Shown here: positions 25,503 to 33,962 of the stretch, piece by piece | How the letters are laid out: each line of letters starts with the position of its first letter | Position numbering within the stretch: the stretch's first letter is position 1 | Assembly: GCA_030065125.1 (NCBI GenBank) | Contig: JASJDM010000011.1 | Span: 16,915 to 80,914, forward strand | Source: Lysobacterales bacterium | Lineage (GTDB): Bacteria; Pseudomonadota; Gammaproteobacteria; Xanthomonadales; SZUA-38 | Direction of reading: 5' to 3' | DNA length: 64,000 nt | Notes under the pieces: model-generated | What the model was told of the DNA's origin: nothing | What the model saw: only the letters and a program-made list of their open reading frames with translations | The model's database searches: none | Position numbers and translations under genes: made by a program

Positions 25503-27245
25503 TCACGCGACATCTGCGACGGAGTCGCGTGCCTCGGCCTCCGGCTCTTCGTTCATCTCGTAAGTGCCGTGCAGCACCGAAACGTGCTCATTCCATACCC
25601 TGTCGAAGCGCGCGTTGTCGACGACCGGTCGCTTGATCATTCTGCGCAGGAGCAGCTGCTGGCGTTTGGTCGTGACCGATTTTCCATAAAGCTGCAGCGC
25701 ATAGCGTGAAAAGTCGCGCACCATGACATCGAATATCTGGTCGAGCAACTCGTCACCGATGGCGTGGACCCTGGCGTTTTCAATAATCAGCTGGCCGTAT
25801 ACCACCAGCGTAAACAGTTCACCGAGATTGAGCAGGAAATCGATGTCTTTGCCCTGATCCTTCGACGGCCGCGCCACCGCCAGCAGAATCTTCAGGATTC
25901 GGATCTGTTTCCTGAAGACTTTGACGTTGGGAAGGCTGACGCCGGCGTAGGTCTCGCGATAATCGTGAAACTGGATCTTGCCCAGCCCTTTTGTGGGACC
26001 CTGGTTGAACAGGAAATCGTCGTTGACGGGCTCATCGCGCTGACCCACCACGGGGAACTCGCCCGGCTTGAAGAAATAGTTGCCCATGAACTTGATAATC
26101 AGGGCCATGTTTACATGCACGGTGCCTTCGAGTTTGGGTAGCGCACGAATATCGCGAGCGGCCATCTCGAAGTACATGTCCTTCTCAAATCCCTTGGCCG
26201 CAATCACGTCCCACAGGTGATTGATCACTTCTTCGCCCTGGGTCGTCACCTTCATCTTCACCATCGGGTTGTACAGCAGGTAGCGGCGATCTTCCTCAGA
26301 GGCCGCGCGCATGTAGTCCGTGGCGCGCAGTGCGAACAGCTTCATCGAGACCAGGCGGACATAAGCGTCAACAAAAAGCTGCCTTATGTGCGGAAAGTCA
26401 GTGACCACGGAGTCGAACAGACGACGCTGGCTGGCGTGATCGATGGCCTCGTAAAACGCATGGGTGCAGATGCCAATGGACGCCCAGCCCAGATTGAACT
26501 TGCAAAAGTTGATGGTGTTGAGCGATGCGTCCCAGGCCTCGCGGCCGCGTGACAGAATTTGCGCATCGGTAATCGGGTAGTCGTGCAGCGCATACTCGGC
26601 GACGTAATTTTGCGAGTTGCAGACGTTTTTGATGCATTCGTACTTGTCGTGCTTCGGATCGACGACAAAAAATACATAGTCGTCCGTGCCGTCAATCCTG
26701 CCAAAGGTCGAGACCAGGCCAGCCGCGTTGCCGTTGCCGATGTAATACTTGCTGCCCCGGGCGAGATAATTACCGTCGGGCTGCGGCACCAGCGTCATTT
26801 CCGATGAGTAGATGTCGGCGCCGTGCTCTTTTTCCGACAGCCCGAAGGCAAAGATATTTCCCTGTTTCAGCAGTTGCGCTGTCTCGGTCTTGACCGCCTC
26901 GTTGGTCGAGATCCAGATCGGCCCGAGGCCCAGCATGCTGACCTGCCATGTATACCAGTAGGCCAGCCCGTAGAAACCGAGGATTTCGTTGAGCTCGCAA
27001 ATTCGATGGCTGTCCCAGCGATGGCCGTCGGCCCCGTCCGCATAGGCCGGCGGAGTCAGCAGCCTGGCAAAAACCTGCTCGCGGCCAACAAAGTCCAGGA
27101 AATCGGCATACCAGACACGCTCGTGGTCGTCTTCCTTGATGCGGCGCCTGCCCTTTCTCTCGAAGAACTCAATCGTCTTGCGCATGATCCGCTCAGAGGC
27201 ATCGTCCTGACAGCGTGGCTGGTAGTTTTTTGGATTCAATAACAT
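25503..27245 (-). CDS. Acyl-CoA dehydrogenase family protein
   Basis: A 580-aa flavoprotein of the acyl-CoA dehydrogenase/oxidase superfamily. The FAD-binding middle domain is evident (IFAFGLSEKEHGADIYSSE, ARGSKYYIGNGNAAGLVSTF, DYVFFVVDPKH). A helical C-terminal domain follows, with NMALIIKFMGNYFF and a tail LHGTYEMNEEPE. It should introduce an alpha-beta double bond into an acyl-CoA in the cytoplasm. The protein is longer than the usual ~390 aa because of N- and C-terminal helical extensions, as in large actinobacterial/proteobacterial subfamilies. I cannot point to the catalytic Glu with confidence. Monocistronic by spacing; chain-length specificity unknown. Confidence 0.9.
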   Translation of the reverse strand: MLLNPKNYQPRCQDDASERIMRKTIEFFERKGRRRIKEDDHERVWYADFLDFVGREQVFARLLTPPAYADGADGHRWDSHRICELNEILGFYGLAYWYTWQVSMLGLGPIWISTNEAVKTETAQLLKQGNIFAFGLSEKEHGADIYSSEMTLVPQPDGNYLARGSKYYIGNGNAAGLVSTFGRIDGTDDYVFFVVDPKHDKYECIKNVCNSQNYVAEYALHDYPITDAQILSRGREAWDASLNTINFCKFNLGWASIGICTHAFYEAIDHASQRRLFDSVVTDFPHIRQLFVDAYVRLVSMKLFALRATDYMRAASEEDRRYLLYNPMVKMKVTTQGEEVINHLWDVIAAKGFEKDMYFEMAARDIRALPKLEGTVHVNMALIIKFMGNYFFKPGEFPVVGQRDEPVNDDFLFNQGPTKGLGKIQFHDYRETYAGVSLPNVKVFRKQIRILKILLAVARPSKDQGKDIDFLLNLGELFTLVVYGQLIIENARVHAIGDELLDQIFDVMVRDFSRYALQLYGKSVTTKRQQLLLRRMIKRPVVDNARFDRVWNEHVSVLHGTYEMNEEPEAEARDSVADVA

Positions 27246-27366
27246 GGCAGACTCCGAGAAAGGGGGCCGGATTCAGTTTTCACCGTATATTTTAGGCCTT
27301 CCACGCTTTCCAGTGGAGCCGAACGACCGGAGAGCGGGCGGCACCGGGCGGCGCACCATAGCAGCC

Positions 27367-28467
27367 TTAAAGTTTAAATCGGCGGGCCACCCAGACTCGC
27401 AGCAGGGCATCAGTCGCCGCGGCGTCGGCTTCGGTGTGACCGCCGCCAATCGAAAACTTTTCCCGGTCACTGACCACCCAGACCAGCACGCCGTCAAAAA
27501 ACAGCTCCTCGATTTCGGCCAGGGGAAACCGCCTGCCCCAGCCCAGAGGTCCCAGGAACTTGCGGATGCGCAGGTCATCGCCGGATACGGTGACCCGGGT
27601 TTTCACCACGAAGTCGAATGACAGGGCCACCAGGGTGGCAACGGGGACCGTCCCGGCCGCCAACCGATATACCACCGGTGTAGCGCTGTCCAGAACCACC
27701 GGCACCGTGTACCAGAACATCACGGCGAGCAACCCCAGGATCAGCGCCAGGCCGGGCCAATGGGGAATGAAGCGGGGCCTGTCCAGGAGCATTTCATCCC
27801 AGTGTAAACCACGTGTCAGACTCAGACGAGTGCCGGGTGGCGGCAGCGGTTCGGGGGGAATTCCATGCTCCCGGATCCTCGCGGCAACGGGTTTGTCCAG
27901 TTCTTCGATTTGACGCAGGTCCGGCGGCTCCACCAGGCGATTGAGCATAGGCAACTGGAGGGTACGGGCGCAGCGCTCGGCGAATCGACGGGCGGCCAGG
28001 GCATTTGAAAACTTGTCGATCACCGGGCCACCACGTCCGGTCAGGCGCACGCGAAAACTCCGACGGGTGCGCTCCCCCACGCCTTCACCGCTGCTGGTGC
28101 GTTCGATGCCCAGGGAGATCTTTCGTCCCCTGCCGAGCTTGTGTCGTTTCCTCCACATCGGAACACCCAGGCCCCACCAGGCCTCCAGGCGATCGCGGGC
28201 CCGATCGAGGACAACCCCCTGGCGGCCGAAGATGCAGTAAATCCCAAACAGCAGCGGGGGCGTTCCCATCACCAGGATGGCCGTCTTGAGCCACCACGGT
28301 GCAGCGTTGCCGTCGCCGTCGGTCACGCTGCCCGTCAGTGTCGGCCATACCAGGGCAGCGCCGATCAAGAGCAAAGGCACGCCGATGAGTTTGACAATCA
28401 AGGGCGTGGTTCGGGAAACCGACGGGCGAGTGCCGGTTCGAAATTGATTTCCTGGCAGGTGCGGCAT
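27367..28467 (-). CDS. Hypothetical multi-pass membrane protein
   Basis: A 366-aa protein; I chose the ATG at 28467 because GGAGA lies six bases before it, rather than the longer frame from 28506. Two hydrophobic helices near the N-terminus (LIVKLIGVPLLLIGAALVW, LVMGTPPLLFGIYCIF) precede a cytoplasmic-looking basic domain of about 150 residues. Two more helices (LALILGLLAVMFWYTVPVVL and LAAGTVPVATLVALSF) and a C-terminal beta-rich domain follow (VTVSGDDLRIRKFLGPLGWG, FPLAEIEELFFDGVLVWVV), reminiscent of PH-like membrane domains. No family is recognised. It is transcribed divergently from the winged-helix regulator gene, with a 214-bp shared upstream region. Confidence 0.75.
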   Translation of the reverse strand: MPHLPGNQFRTGTRPSVSRTTPLIVKLIGVPLLLIGAALVWPTLTGSVTDGDGNAAPWWLKTAILVMGTPPLLFGIYCIFGRQGVVLDRARDRLEAWWGLGVPMWRKRHKLGRGRKISLGIERTSSGEGVGERTRRSFRVRLTGRGGPVIDKFSNALAARRFAERCARTLQLPMLNRLVEPPDLRQIEELDKPVAARIREHGIPPEPLPPPGTRLSLTRGLHWDEMLLDRPRFIPHWPGLALILGLLAVMFWYTVPVVLDSATPVVYRLAAGTVPVATLVALSFDFVVKTRVTVSGDDLRIRKFLGPLGWGRRFPLAEIEELFFDGVLVWVVSDREKFSIGGGHTEADAAATDALLRVWVARRFKL

Positions 28468-28681
28468 GGATATTCTCCGGGCTATGTGCTGCAAACGACG
28501 GCACACGGCAAAAGCGCACAGGACTGGCGGTGGGCGCGACTGCGAGCTCTGGGGAAGCGGCTCACCGTGGGTCAGCCTGCATCGCGAGGCAGGTCAGCTT
28601 GGTCCGATCCCTGGATTCCCGCTATTCTTTTTCTTAATGAAGATCGATTGGCCCGGAAGGCGGTCGGTGACGAGGGGAGAA

Positions 28682-31270
28682 ATGCGGTATCGCTTTGTCG
28701 ACTTTTTACTCGACACCAGGTCTCAGGAGCTGCTGGGGCCCGGGGGACTGATTGCGCTGCGTCCGCAGGCCTATGACGTTCTCCTGAGGTTGCTGCAGGC
28801 CGCTCCGGAGGTCGTGTCCAAGGATGAGTTGCTGGACAGCGTGTGGGGCCACCGGGCGATTTCCGACAGTGCGCTCGCTCAGGTGATCAAGGAACTTCGC
28901 GCCGCGCTGGGAGAATCGGCCGAAGACCCCCGAATCATCGTGACCCGGCATCGACGCGGCTATCAGATTGCCGCGGCGATTGAGCAGATCGATCCCGAAG
29001 AGTTTGCGCCCCCCCTGGGAGATCCACCGGCCCTGGGCAACAAAAAAGCCCGTGACATCGCGTGGATGCCTCTCGCTGCCGGAGTGCTCGCCGTTGCGGC
29101 AGCAGCGGCATGGTTTGGATGGCCGCGCGGCCCAGCGGGCACGCCAACCCTCGATAATGGCTGGCCCATCAACCCTGTCGCCAAAGAACGCACGGAACTT
29201 GCCATGGACGCGGTGCGGCGCTACGCCCTTGACGACGCCCTGCCCGCCCTGAAACGCGCCAGGGAGCTGCAGTCCACGCCGCGTCTGGACCTGACCCAGG
29301 CCATGGTGCATACCATTCGCGGCGAGCGCAGTCTCGCCGAAGCGGCCATTGCCGGAGTGCGGGCGCGGTTGCCCGAGCTGAGCCGAACCGAACAGATCCT
29401 GCTGGAGGCCGCCGAACACCGCCTGGCGGGGCGCGATCACCTGGCGCTGGATCGGTATCACGTGCTGTCGGAGATGTTCCCGCAGGATGTCGACTTTGCC
29501 ATGGCGTTGTTTGGGCTCCAGCGGCGGCTGGGTGCCCAGCGCTGGGATGGGGCGGAAGCGACTTACGGGCGCCTGAGCGACTCCAATCGGGTGCCCGCGC
29601 CGCGTCAGCTGTTGCTGTCCGCGCAGCTGGCCGGCGTACAGCGCAACTTTGAACAGCAGGTGAGCCAGGCCAGAGCCGTCATGCTGACCTGCGAGTCGGA
29701 ATGCCCGGCGCTTGCCGCCCTGGCCCGATATGAGCTGGGACTTGGGCTGCGCCATCTGGGCCAGATCGAAGACGCCATAGTCGAGTTCGGCCGGGCCGGC
29801 ACCGCGCTGGAGAGAATGGGTTTGCTGCGCCCCGCCTCCCACGCGTGGCGGTGGCAGGCCACCCTGTCCATCCGTAGCGGCGATCTCGACGCAGCGGAAG
29901 CCGGAATCGAGTCCCTGGATCAGCGTCTGCAGGCGCTGGGCGATCCTTACCTGCGGGCCGAGCTGAAAAGACTTCGCGGCCACATCGCGAGTCAACGTGG
30001 CGCCGAAGAGCAAGCTTTGAACTATTTCTCGGCAGCGGCCACGGAGTTTGCGCGCCAACGTAACGACCGCGAGCTGGCGTCGACGCTGATGTCCCAAGCG
30101 GGACCGCTGCGCCGCCTGTCCAGGGCGGACGACGCGCGCGAGGTGTTGCAGCGCGCCCTGGCGCTTGCCGACCAATCCCATAACGAAGTAATCCGCGGGC
30201 AGATTCTCGGCAGCCTGGCGAGCCTGTATACCGACGAAAGCCGCTACGACGAGGCGATCAAATACGGCGAGCAGGCGCTGTCAGAGTTCAGACGGCTTCG
30301 CAGTCGCAACTCGGAGGGCATTGCGCTGATCAATCTGGCGATTACGCACTCACAAAAAGGGGACGTTGCCGCCCAGAAAGAACACACCGAGCAGGCGCTT
30401 GAGATTTTCCATGAACTCAACCGCAAGCCGCTGATCGCGCTTTCATCGATGATGCTGGCCTTCATTGCCATGACCAACGGTGACCTGGACCTGGCGGAAT
30501 TCCACGGCAAGGAAGCAGAGCAGGCTTATCGAGTACTGGAAAACCACAACCGCGGCACGATGGCGACCATACTGCGCGCCCGGATCCGCCTGTACCGGGC
30601 CGACCTGGCCGGAGCCGTGGAAATGCTGAGGCAGACCCAGCCGACGGAAACGCTGAGTGATGAATCCGCCGCGGCCGTGCTCACCATGCAGGGCACGCTG
30701 GCACGATATGGCGCGGACTGGGCCACAGCTCGCAGCCGTTTCGAGCAGGCCCTTGAGGCCCGCACCCGCCGCGATGATCTTGGCCTGATGCGTGCTTCGC
30801 GACTCGATCTCGCGCGCCTCGATATCGACGAAGGCCGTTACGCCGGCGCAGAACAGATCGCGCGGCAGGCCGCCACGGAAGCCCGGGGCGATGGCGCCGA
30901 TGCCAGCGAGCGCGACGCCCGGCTGATACTGGCGGCCGCCCTGATCGGCCAGGGGCGGAACGATCGAGCCGTTGGGGAGCTCGACACGGTCAGCGAACTC
31001 CTGGCAAAGGCCCCATCGTTTGTCCATGGTCTGGAGGCGGCGGTTCTCAAAGCCCGAGCCGATACGTCCCCCGATGACAGCGCGGAGCGGCTGGACTGGG
31101 TTTTGGCCCAGGCCGCACCTCGCGGCTACCGGCTTTTCGAACTGGAAGCTCGCGGATTCAAGCTGCGCGACGGCCCGATCGAGCAGCAACTGGCCTGGGA
31201 ATCCGAGGTTAGAGAGTCAGGCCTGGCCTATCTGCTGGGACCCAGCCTGGTGCTGGGCGGCGACCGGTGA
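28682..31270 (+). CDS. Membrane-anchored winged-helix regulator with TPR sensor (CadC-like)
   Basis: An 862-aa one-component regulator. Residues 1-97 are an OmpR/PhoB-type winged-helix DNA-binding domain (ALRPQAYDVLLRLLQAAPEV, VSKDELLDSVWG, SALAQVIKELRAALG, TRHRRGYQIAA). A single TM helix spans about 127-147. The large C-terminal part, probably periplasmic, consists of TPR-like helix pairs (LGSLASLYTDESRYDEAIKY and similar). The ATG at 28682 follows GAGGGGA and starts exactly at the DNA-binding domain; the longer frame upstream is unlikely. It probably senses an envelope signal and regulates nearby genes. The array of 11-bp repeats 45 bp after its stop, in front of the tandem propeller genes, is an obvious candidate target, though this is inference. 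Confidence 0.92.
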   Translation: MRYRFVDFLLDTRSQELLGPGGLIALRPQAYDVLLRLLQAAPEVVSKDELLDSVWGHRAISDSALAQVIKELRAALGESAEDPRIIVTRHRRGYQIAAAIEQIDPEEFAPPLGDPPALGNKKARDIAWMPLAAGVLAVAAAAAWFGWPRGPAGTPTLDNGWPINPVAKERTELAMDAVRRYALDDALPALKRARELQSTPRLDLTQAMVHTIRGERSLAEAAIAGVRARLPELSRTEQILLEAAEHRLAGRDHLALDRYHVLSEMFPQDVDFAMALFGLQRRLGAQRWDGAEATYGRLSDSNRVPAPRQLLLSAQLAGVQRNFEQQVSQARAVMLTCESECPALAALARYELGLGLRHLGQIEDAIVEFGRAGTALERMGLLRPASHAWRWQATLSIRSGDLDAAEAGIESLDQRLQALGDPYLRAELKRLRGHIASQRGAEEQALNYFSAAATEFARQRNDRELASTLMSQAGPLRRLSRADDAREVLQRALALADQSHNEVIRGQILGSLASLYTDESRYDEAIKYGEQALSEFRRLRSRNSEGIALINLAITHSQKGDVAAQKEHTEQALEIFHELNRKPLIALSSMMLAFIAMTNGDLDLAEFHGKEAEQAYRVLENHNRGTMATILRARIRLYRADLAGAVEMLRQTQPTETLSDESAAAVLTMQGTLARYGADWATARSRFEQALEARTRRDDLGLMRASRLDLARLDIDEGRYAGAEQIARQAATEARGDGADASERDARLILAAALIGQGRNDRAVGELDTVSELLAKAPSFVHGLEAAVLKARADTSPDDSAERLDWVLAQAAPRGYRLFELEARGFKLRDGPIEQQLAWESEVRESGLAYLLGPSLVLGGDR

Positions 31271-31312
31271 TCTCATAAAAAAATACTGAAAAACCAATGA
31301 GATAAAGCCTTT

Positions 31313-31374
31313 TTCATGGCAATTTCAAGGAATTGTCAGGCAAGTTTCAATCCTTTCTCAAGACTCCGTTCAGA
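31313..31374 (+). promoter_or_regulatory. 11-bp-phased TTCA direct-repeat array, possible operator
   Basis: TCA triplets start at 31314, 31325, 31336, 31347 and 31358, exactly 11 bp apart, with a further one at 31370. The repeat core is [TGC]TCA followed mostly by a purine and G (TTCATGG, TTCAAGG, GTCAGG, TTCAAT, CTCAAG, TTCAG). The array lies about 45-105 bp before the ATG of the first propeller gene. One-turn spacing of half-sites in the same direction is how PhoB/OmpR-type winged helices bind DNA, and such a regulator is encoded immediately upstream. The binding itself is inferred. Confidence 0.6.
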
Positions 31375-31418
31375 CCTTCAACAATCCTCAGGGTCAGTTC
31401 CAGGCGGAGGCAACAACG

Positions 31419-33962
31419 ATGTATTCAACGACCGTTCCGCGGTGGCTGGCGGCCATCCTGGTGGTGTGGAGCTGCTGCTCGGCACAGGAAATTTCACTGA
31501 TATCAGCGCCCGACGATCCACTGGTCCTCGGCACCCAGGGTAACTCGGATGCCAACGGATGCGCGCTGAGCGCTCAGGGGCGCTATGTCGCTTTCACCTC
31601 CGAAGGCTCAAACCTGGTGCCCGGTGACAGCAACGGCCTGCGCGATGTTTTCGTACACGACCGGCTGACAGGTGTTACCCGCCGCGTGAACCATTTCGCC
31701 GACGGCAGTGAGCCGGTGTGGGGCAGCGCGTTCAGCGACCTTGCCATGAGCAGCGATGTTCCGGTTTTGGTGTTCGCTACCCGTGATGATCTTCTGCAGG
31801 GCGGCGAGCATGGGTCACGGGTGCTCTACTGGCTGAATTGGGATTCCGGCGAGCTTAAGCTCGTGACCCGTCTCGCCGACGGCTCGCCCGGCAACCTTTC
31901 CAGCATGGACGGTGTGAGCGTGTCGGCCGACGGCCGTTACGTTCTGTTCGACAGTGCCGACAGCGGTTTCGTGGCCGGCGATACCGACGGGGCGGCTGAC
32001 GTCTTTCGGTTCGACGCCGACACCGGGCTGATCGAGCTGGTGTCCACCGACGCCAGCGGCGCACACACGGTGTTTCCCGTGGATGGCTGGGACCTCTCGG
32101 ACGACGGCAGTCACGCGCTCCTCACTACCGCCGCGGCCTGGACCGCTGGTGACAACAACAACATGACCGATGTTTTTATCAAGGACATCGCCACCGGCGC
32201 GGTGACGCGTGTTTCGGTGGACAGCAATGGCGTTGAAGGATTCTTGAGCAGCTCAGCCTGCGCGCTTTCGGGCAATGCAGAAAAAGCGCTGTTCCAAACC
32301 GGGAATTCGACGATTGTGCCCGGCGACAGCAACTTCCTTGCTGATCTGTTCCTGCACAATCTCACCTCCGGGGACACCATGCTGGCCAACACCGGCAGCA
32401 TGGGCGAACTGAGCGATGGCGAGACCGAATGCGGCTTTTTAGGAAACAGCGGCACATCGGTCGCTTTTTCCAGTGCCGCCGACAGCCTCGCCCAGTCGCT
32501 TAATGGGTCGCTCAATGGTCTGCTCAACGCCTATCTGAAAGACCTGCAGACCGGTGAATTACTGCTGCTTGCCCAGGCCAGCGAGCCGCTGGTGGTAAGC
32601 GCAACGAGCGCTGACACCAGCATGGTCTGCCTGACCAGCGACGCGCCCGATGTGGTGGCAGACGATACGAATGCTGCCAACGACGTTTTTGTGGTCGAGC
32701 CCGGCATGATGGCCGAACGCGTCAGCGTGGCGAGTGCCCCGGTACCGCTCTCGACCGACCTCGCTGCCAGCTACGCGCCGGCAGTGAGCGCTGACGGGTC
32801 TCTTATTGTCTTCGTGTCCCAGGGCCGCTTTATCGACGCCGACGCGGGTTATTCCATCTCCGAGCCTCCTTCCTCGCTGACCCAGGTCTATCTGCATGAC
32901 CGCGGCGACAACGTGCTGTTGTCGCGCGGCTTGAGCGGGGAACCCGGCCAGGGCCGCAGCGATGAGCCTGCTATCAGCCCGAACGGTCGCTACGTTGCGT
33001 TCCGCTCCCGGGCCACGGATCTGGTGAGCGGCGTCAATTCCAGTACCTCGAAGATCTACCGCGTGGACCTGGACTCAATGGAGATCGTACTGGTCAGCGA
33101 AGGTGTCGACGGCACGGGCGTTGAGGGCCACTTTCCCTCGGTGGCCAACGACGGATCGGTGGCCTATGTATCCGATGAAGCCAACCTGCCTGCACCGGCC
33201 AAATTGGGGTCAGCCAAAGGGCTGGCCAACGGGGTTGACCAGGTCTACCACTGGCGCGGCCCGCAGCAGGTTGAGCTGGTATCGGTGACCAGCGCGGGCG
33301 AACTCGGCAGCGGACGCAGTAAGCGACCGCACCTGTCCGGCGACGGCCGTTACGTGGTTTTTCTTTCCGATGAAGACAATCTTGTCGATCCGCCGCACTC
33401 GGCCCAGGAAGCGGTATTCCTTCGCGATCTGCTGCCGGGCACAACCACGCTCGTATCGAACCCCATGGCCCGGGCAGACGCCAATCGTGCCCAGGTCTCC
33501 ACGGGCGGCACCTATGTGGTGTTCGATCAGCTGATCGGAGTCGAGCGCTATGTCTTCCTGTATGACCGGCTGGCCGACACCACGATCGAGATTACCGGCC
33601 CGGGTGGGACCACCTCGTTCGATCAAGCCTACGAACCGGTGCTGTCTAACAATGGACTCCACGTGGTCTTCAAAATGCTGGGGGGAGGCGAGAACGATCT
33701 GGTTCGCTATGACGTCACAGGCCAGCAGGCCCAGGTGCTGGAGCTGCCCGACGGCTTCCACCACGGCCCGGTCTTTCCGCACCGGTTCACCATTGACGAC
33801 ACCGGCACCCAGGTGGTTGTTGATACCGGCTTTGCGCTGGTTCCCGAAGACACCAACCGGGCATTTACCGACGTCTATCGTTACCAATTGGAACCTGTCA
33901 CAGCGTCCGGGTCCGGACTGCCCTTCGCCGACGGGTTCGAACAACCGGTGACGCCGCGATGA
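31419..33962 (+). CDS. Secreted TolB-like beta-propeller protein with FADGFE tail (paralog 1)
   Basis: An 847-aa exported protein with a signal peptide (1-22) and a GGAGG ribosome binding site. It is built of TolB/PD40-type propeller blades repeated through its length: each has a S-x-D/N-G-R-Y-V-x-F core followed by S-x-x-x-L-V-P/A-G-D-x-N and D-V-F-x-x-D (SAQGRYVAFTSEGSNLVPGD, SADGRYVLFDSADSGFVAGD, SPNGRYVAFRSRATDLV). I estimate two propellers. It ends PFADGFE (F836-E841) plus six residues, the signature shared with other secreted proteins here. Its stop overlaps the next start (ATGA), so the two propeller genes are cotranscribed. The mature N-terminus QEISLIS is nearly identical in the paralog. 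Extracellular binding or scaffold function is a guess. Confidence 0.87.
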   Translation: MYSTTVPRWLAAILVVWSCCSAQEISLISAPDDPLVLGTQGNSDANGCALSAQGRYVAFTSEGSNLVPGDSNGLRDVFVHDRLTGVTRRVNHFADGSEPVWGSAFSDLAMSSDVPVLVFATRDDLLQGGEHGSRVLYWLNWDSGELKLVTRLADGSPGNLSSMDGVSVSADGRYVLFDSADSGFVAGDTDGAADVFRFDADTGLIELVSTDASGAHTVFPVDGWDLSDDGSHALLTTAAAWTAGDNNNMTDVFIKDIATGAVTRVSVDSNGVEGFLSSSACALSGNAEKALFQTGNSTIVPGDSNFLADLFLHNLTSGDTMLANTGSMGELSDGETECGFLGNSGTSVAFSSAADSLAQSLNGSLNGLLNAYLKDLQTGELLLLAQASEPLVVSATSADTSMVCLTSDAPDVVADDTNAANDVFVVEPGMMAERVSVASAPVPLSTDLAASYAPAVSADGSLIVFVSQGRFIDADAGYSISEPPSSLTQVYLHDRGDNVLLSRGLSGEPGQGRSDEPAISPNGRYVAFRSRATDLVSGVNSSTSKIYRVDLDSMEIVLVSEGVDGTGVEGHFPSVANDGSVAYVSDEANLPAPAKLGSAKGLANGVDQVYHWRGPQQVELVSVTSAGELGSGRSKRPHLSGDGRYVVFLSDEDNLVDPPHSAQEAVFLRDLLPGTTTLVSNPMARADANRAQVSTGGTYVVFDQLIGVERYVFLYDRLADTTIEITGPGGTTSFDQAYEPVLSNNGLHVVFKMLGGGENDLVRYDVTGQQAQVLELPDGFHHGPVFPHRFTIDDTGTQVVVDTGFALVPEDTNRAFTDVYRYQLEPVTASGSGLPFADGFEQPVTPR

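Noticed and set aside
28706..30181. Long minus-strand open frame (491 codons) opposite the winged-helix/TPR regulator gene
   Set aside because: It is antisense to a gene with clear domains; its protein is low in recognisable motifs and rich in Gln, Arg and His, as expected of the reverse complement of GC-rich coding DNA.
31270..31303. Possible terminator ATCTCAT...ATGAGAT after the winged-helix/TPR regulator gene
   Set aside because: The seven-base AT-rich arms with a 20-base loop would make a weak stem, and no T-run follows directly on the plus strand.
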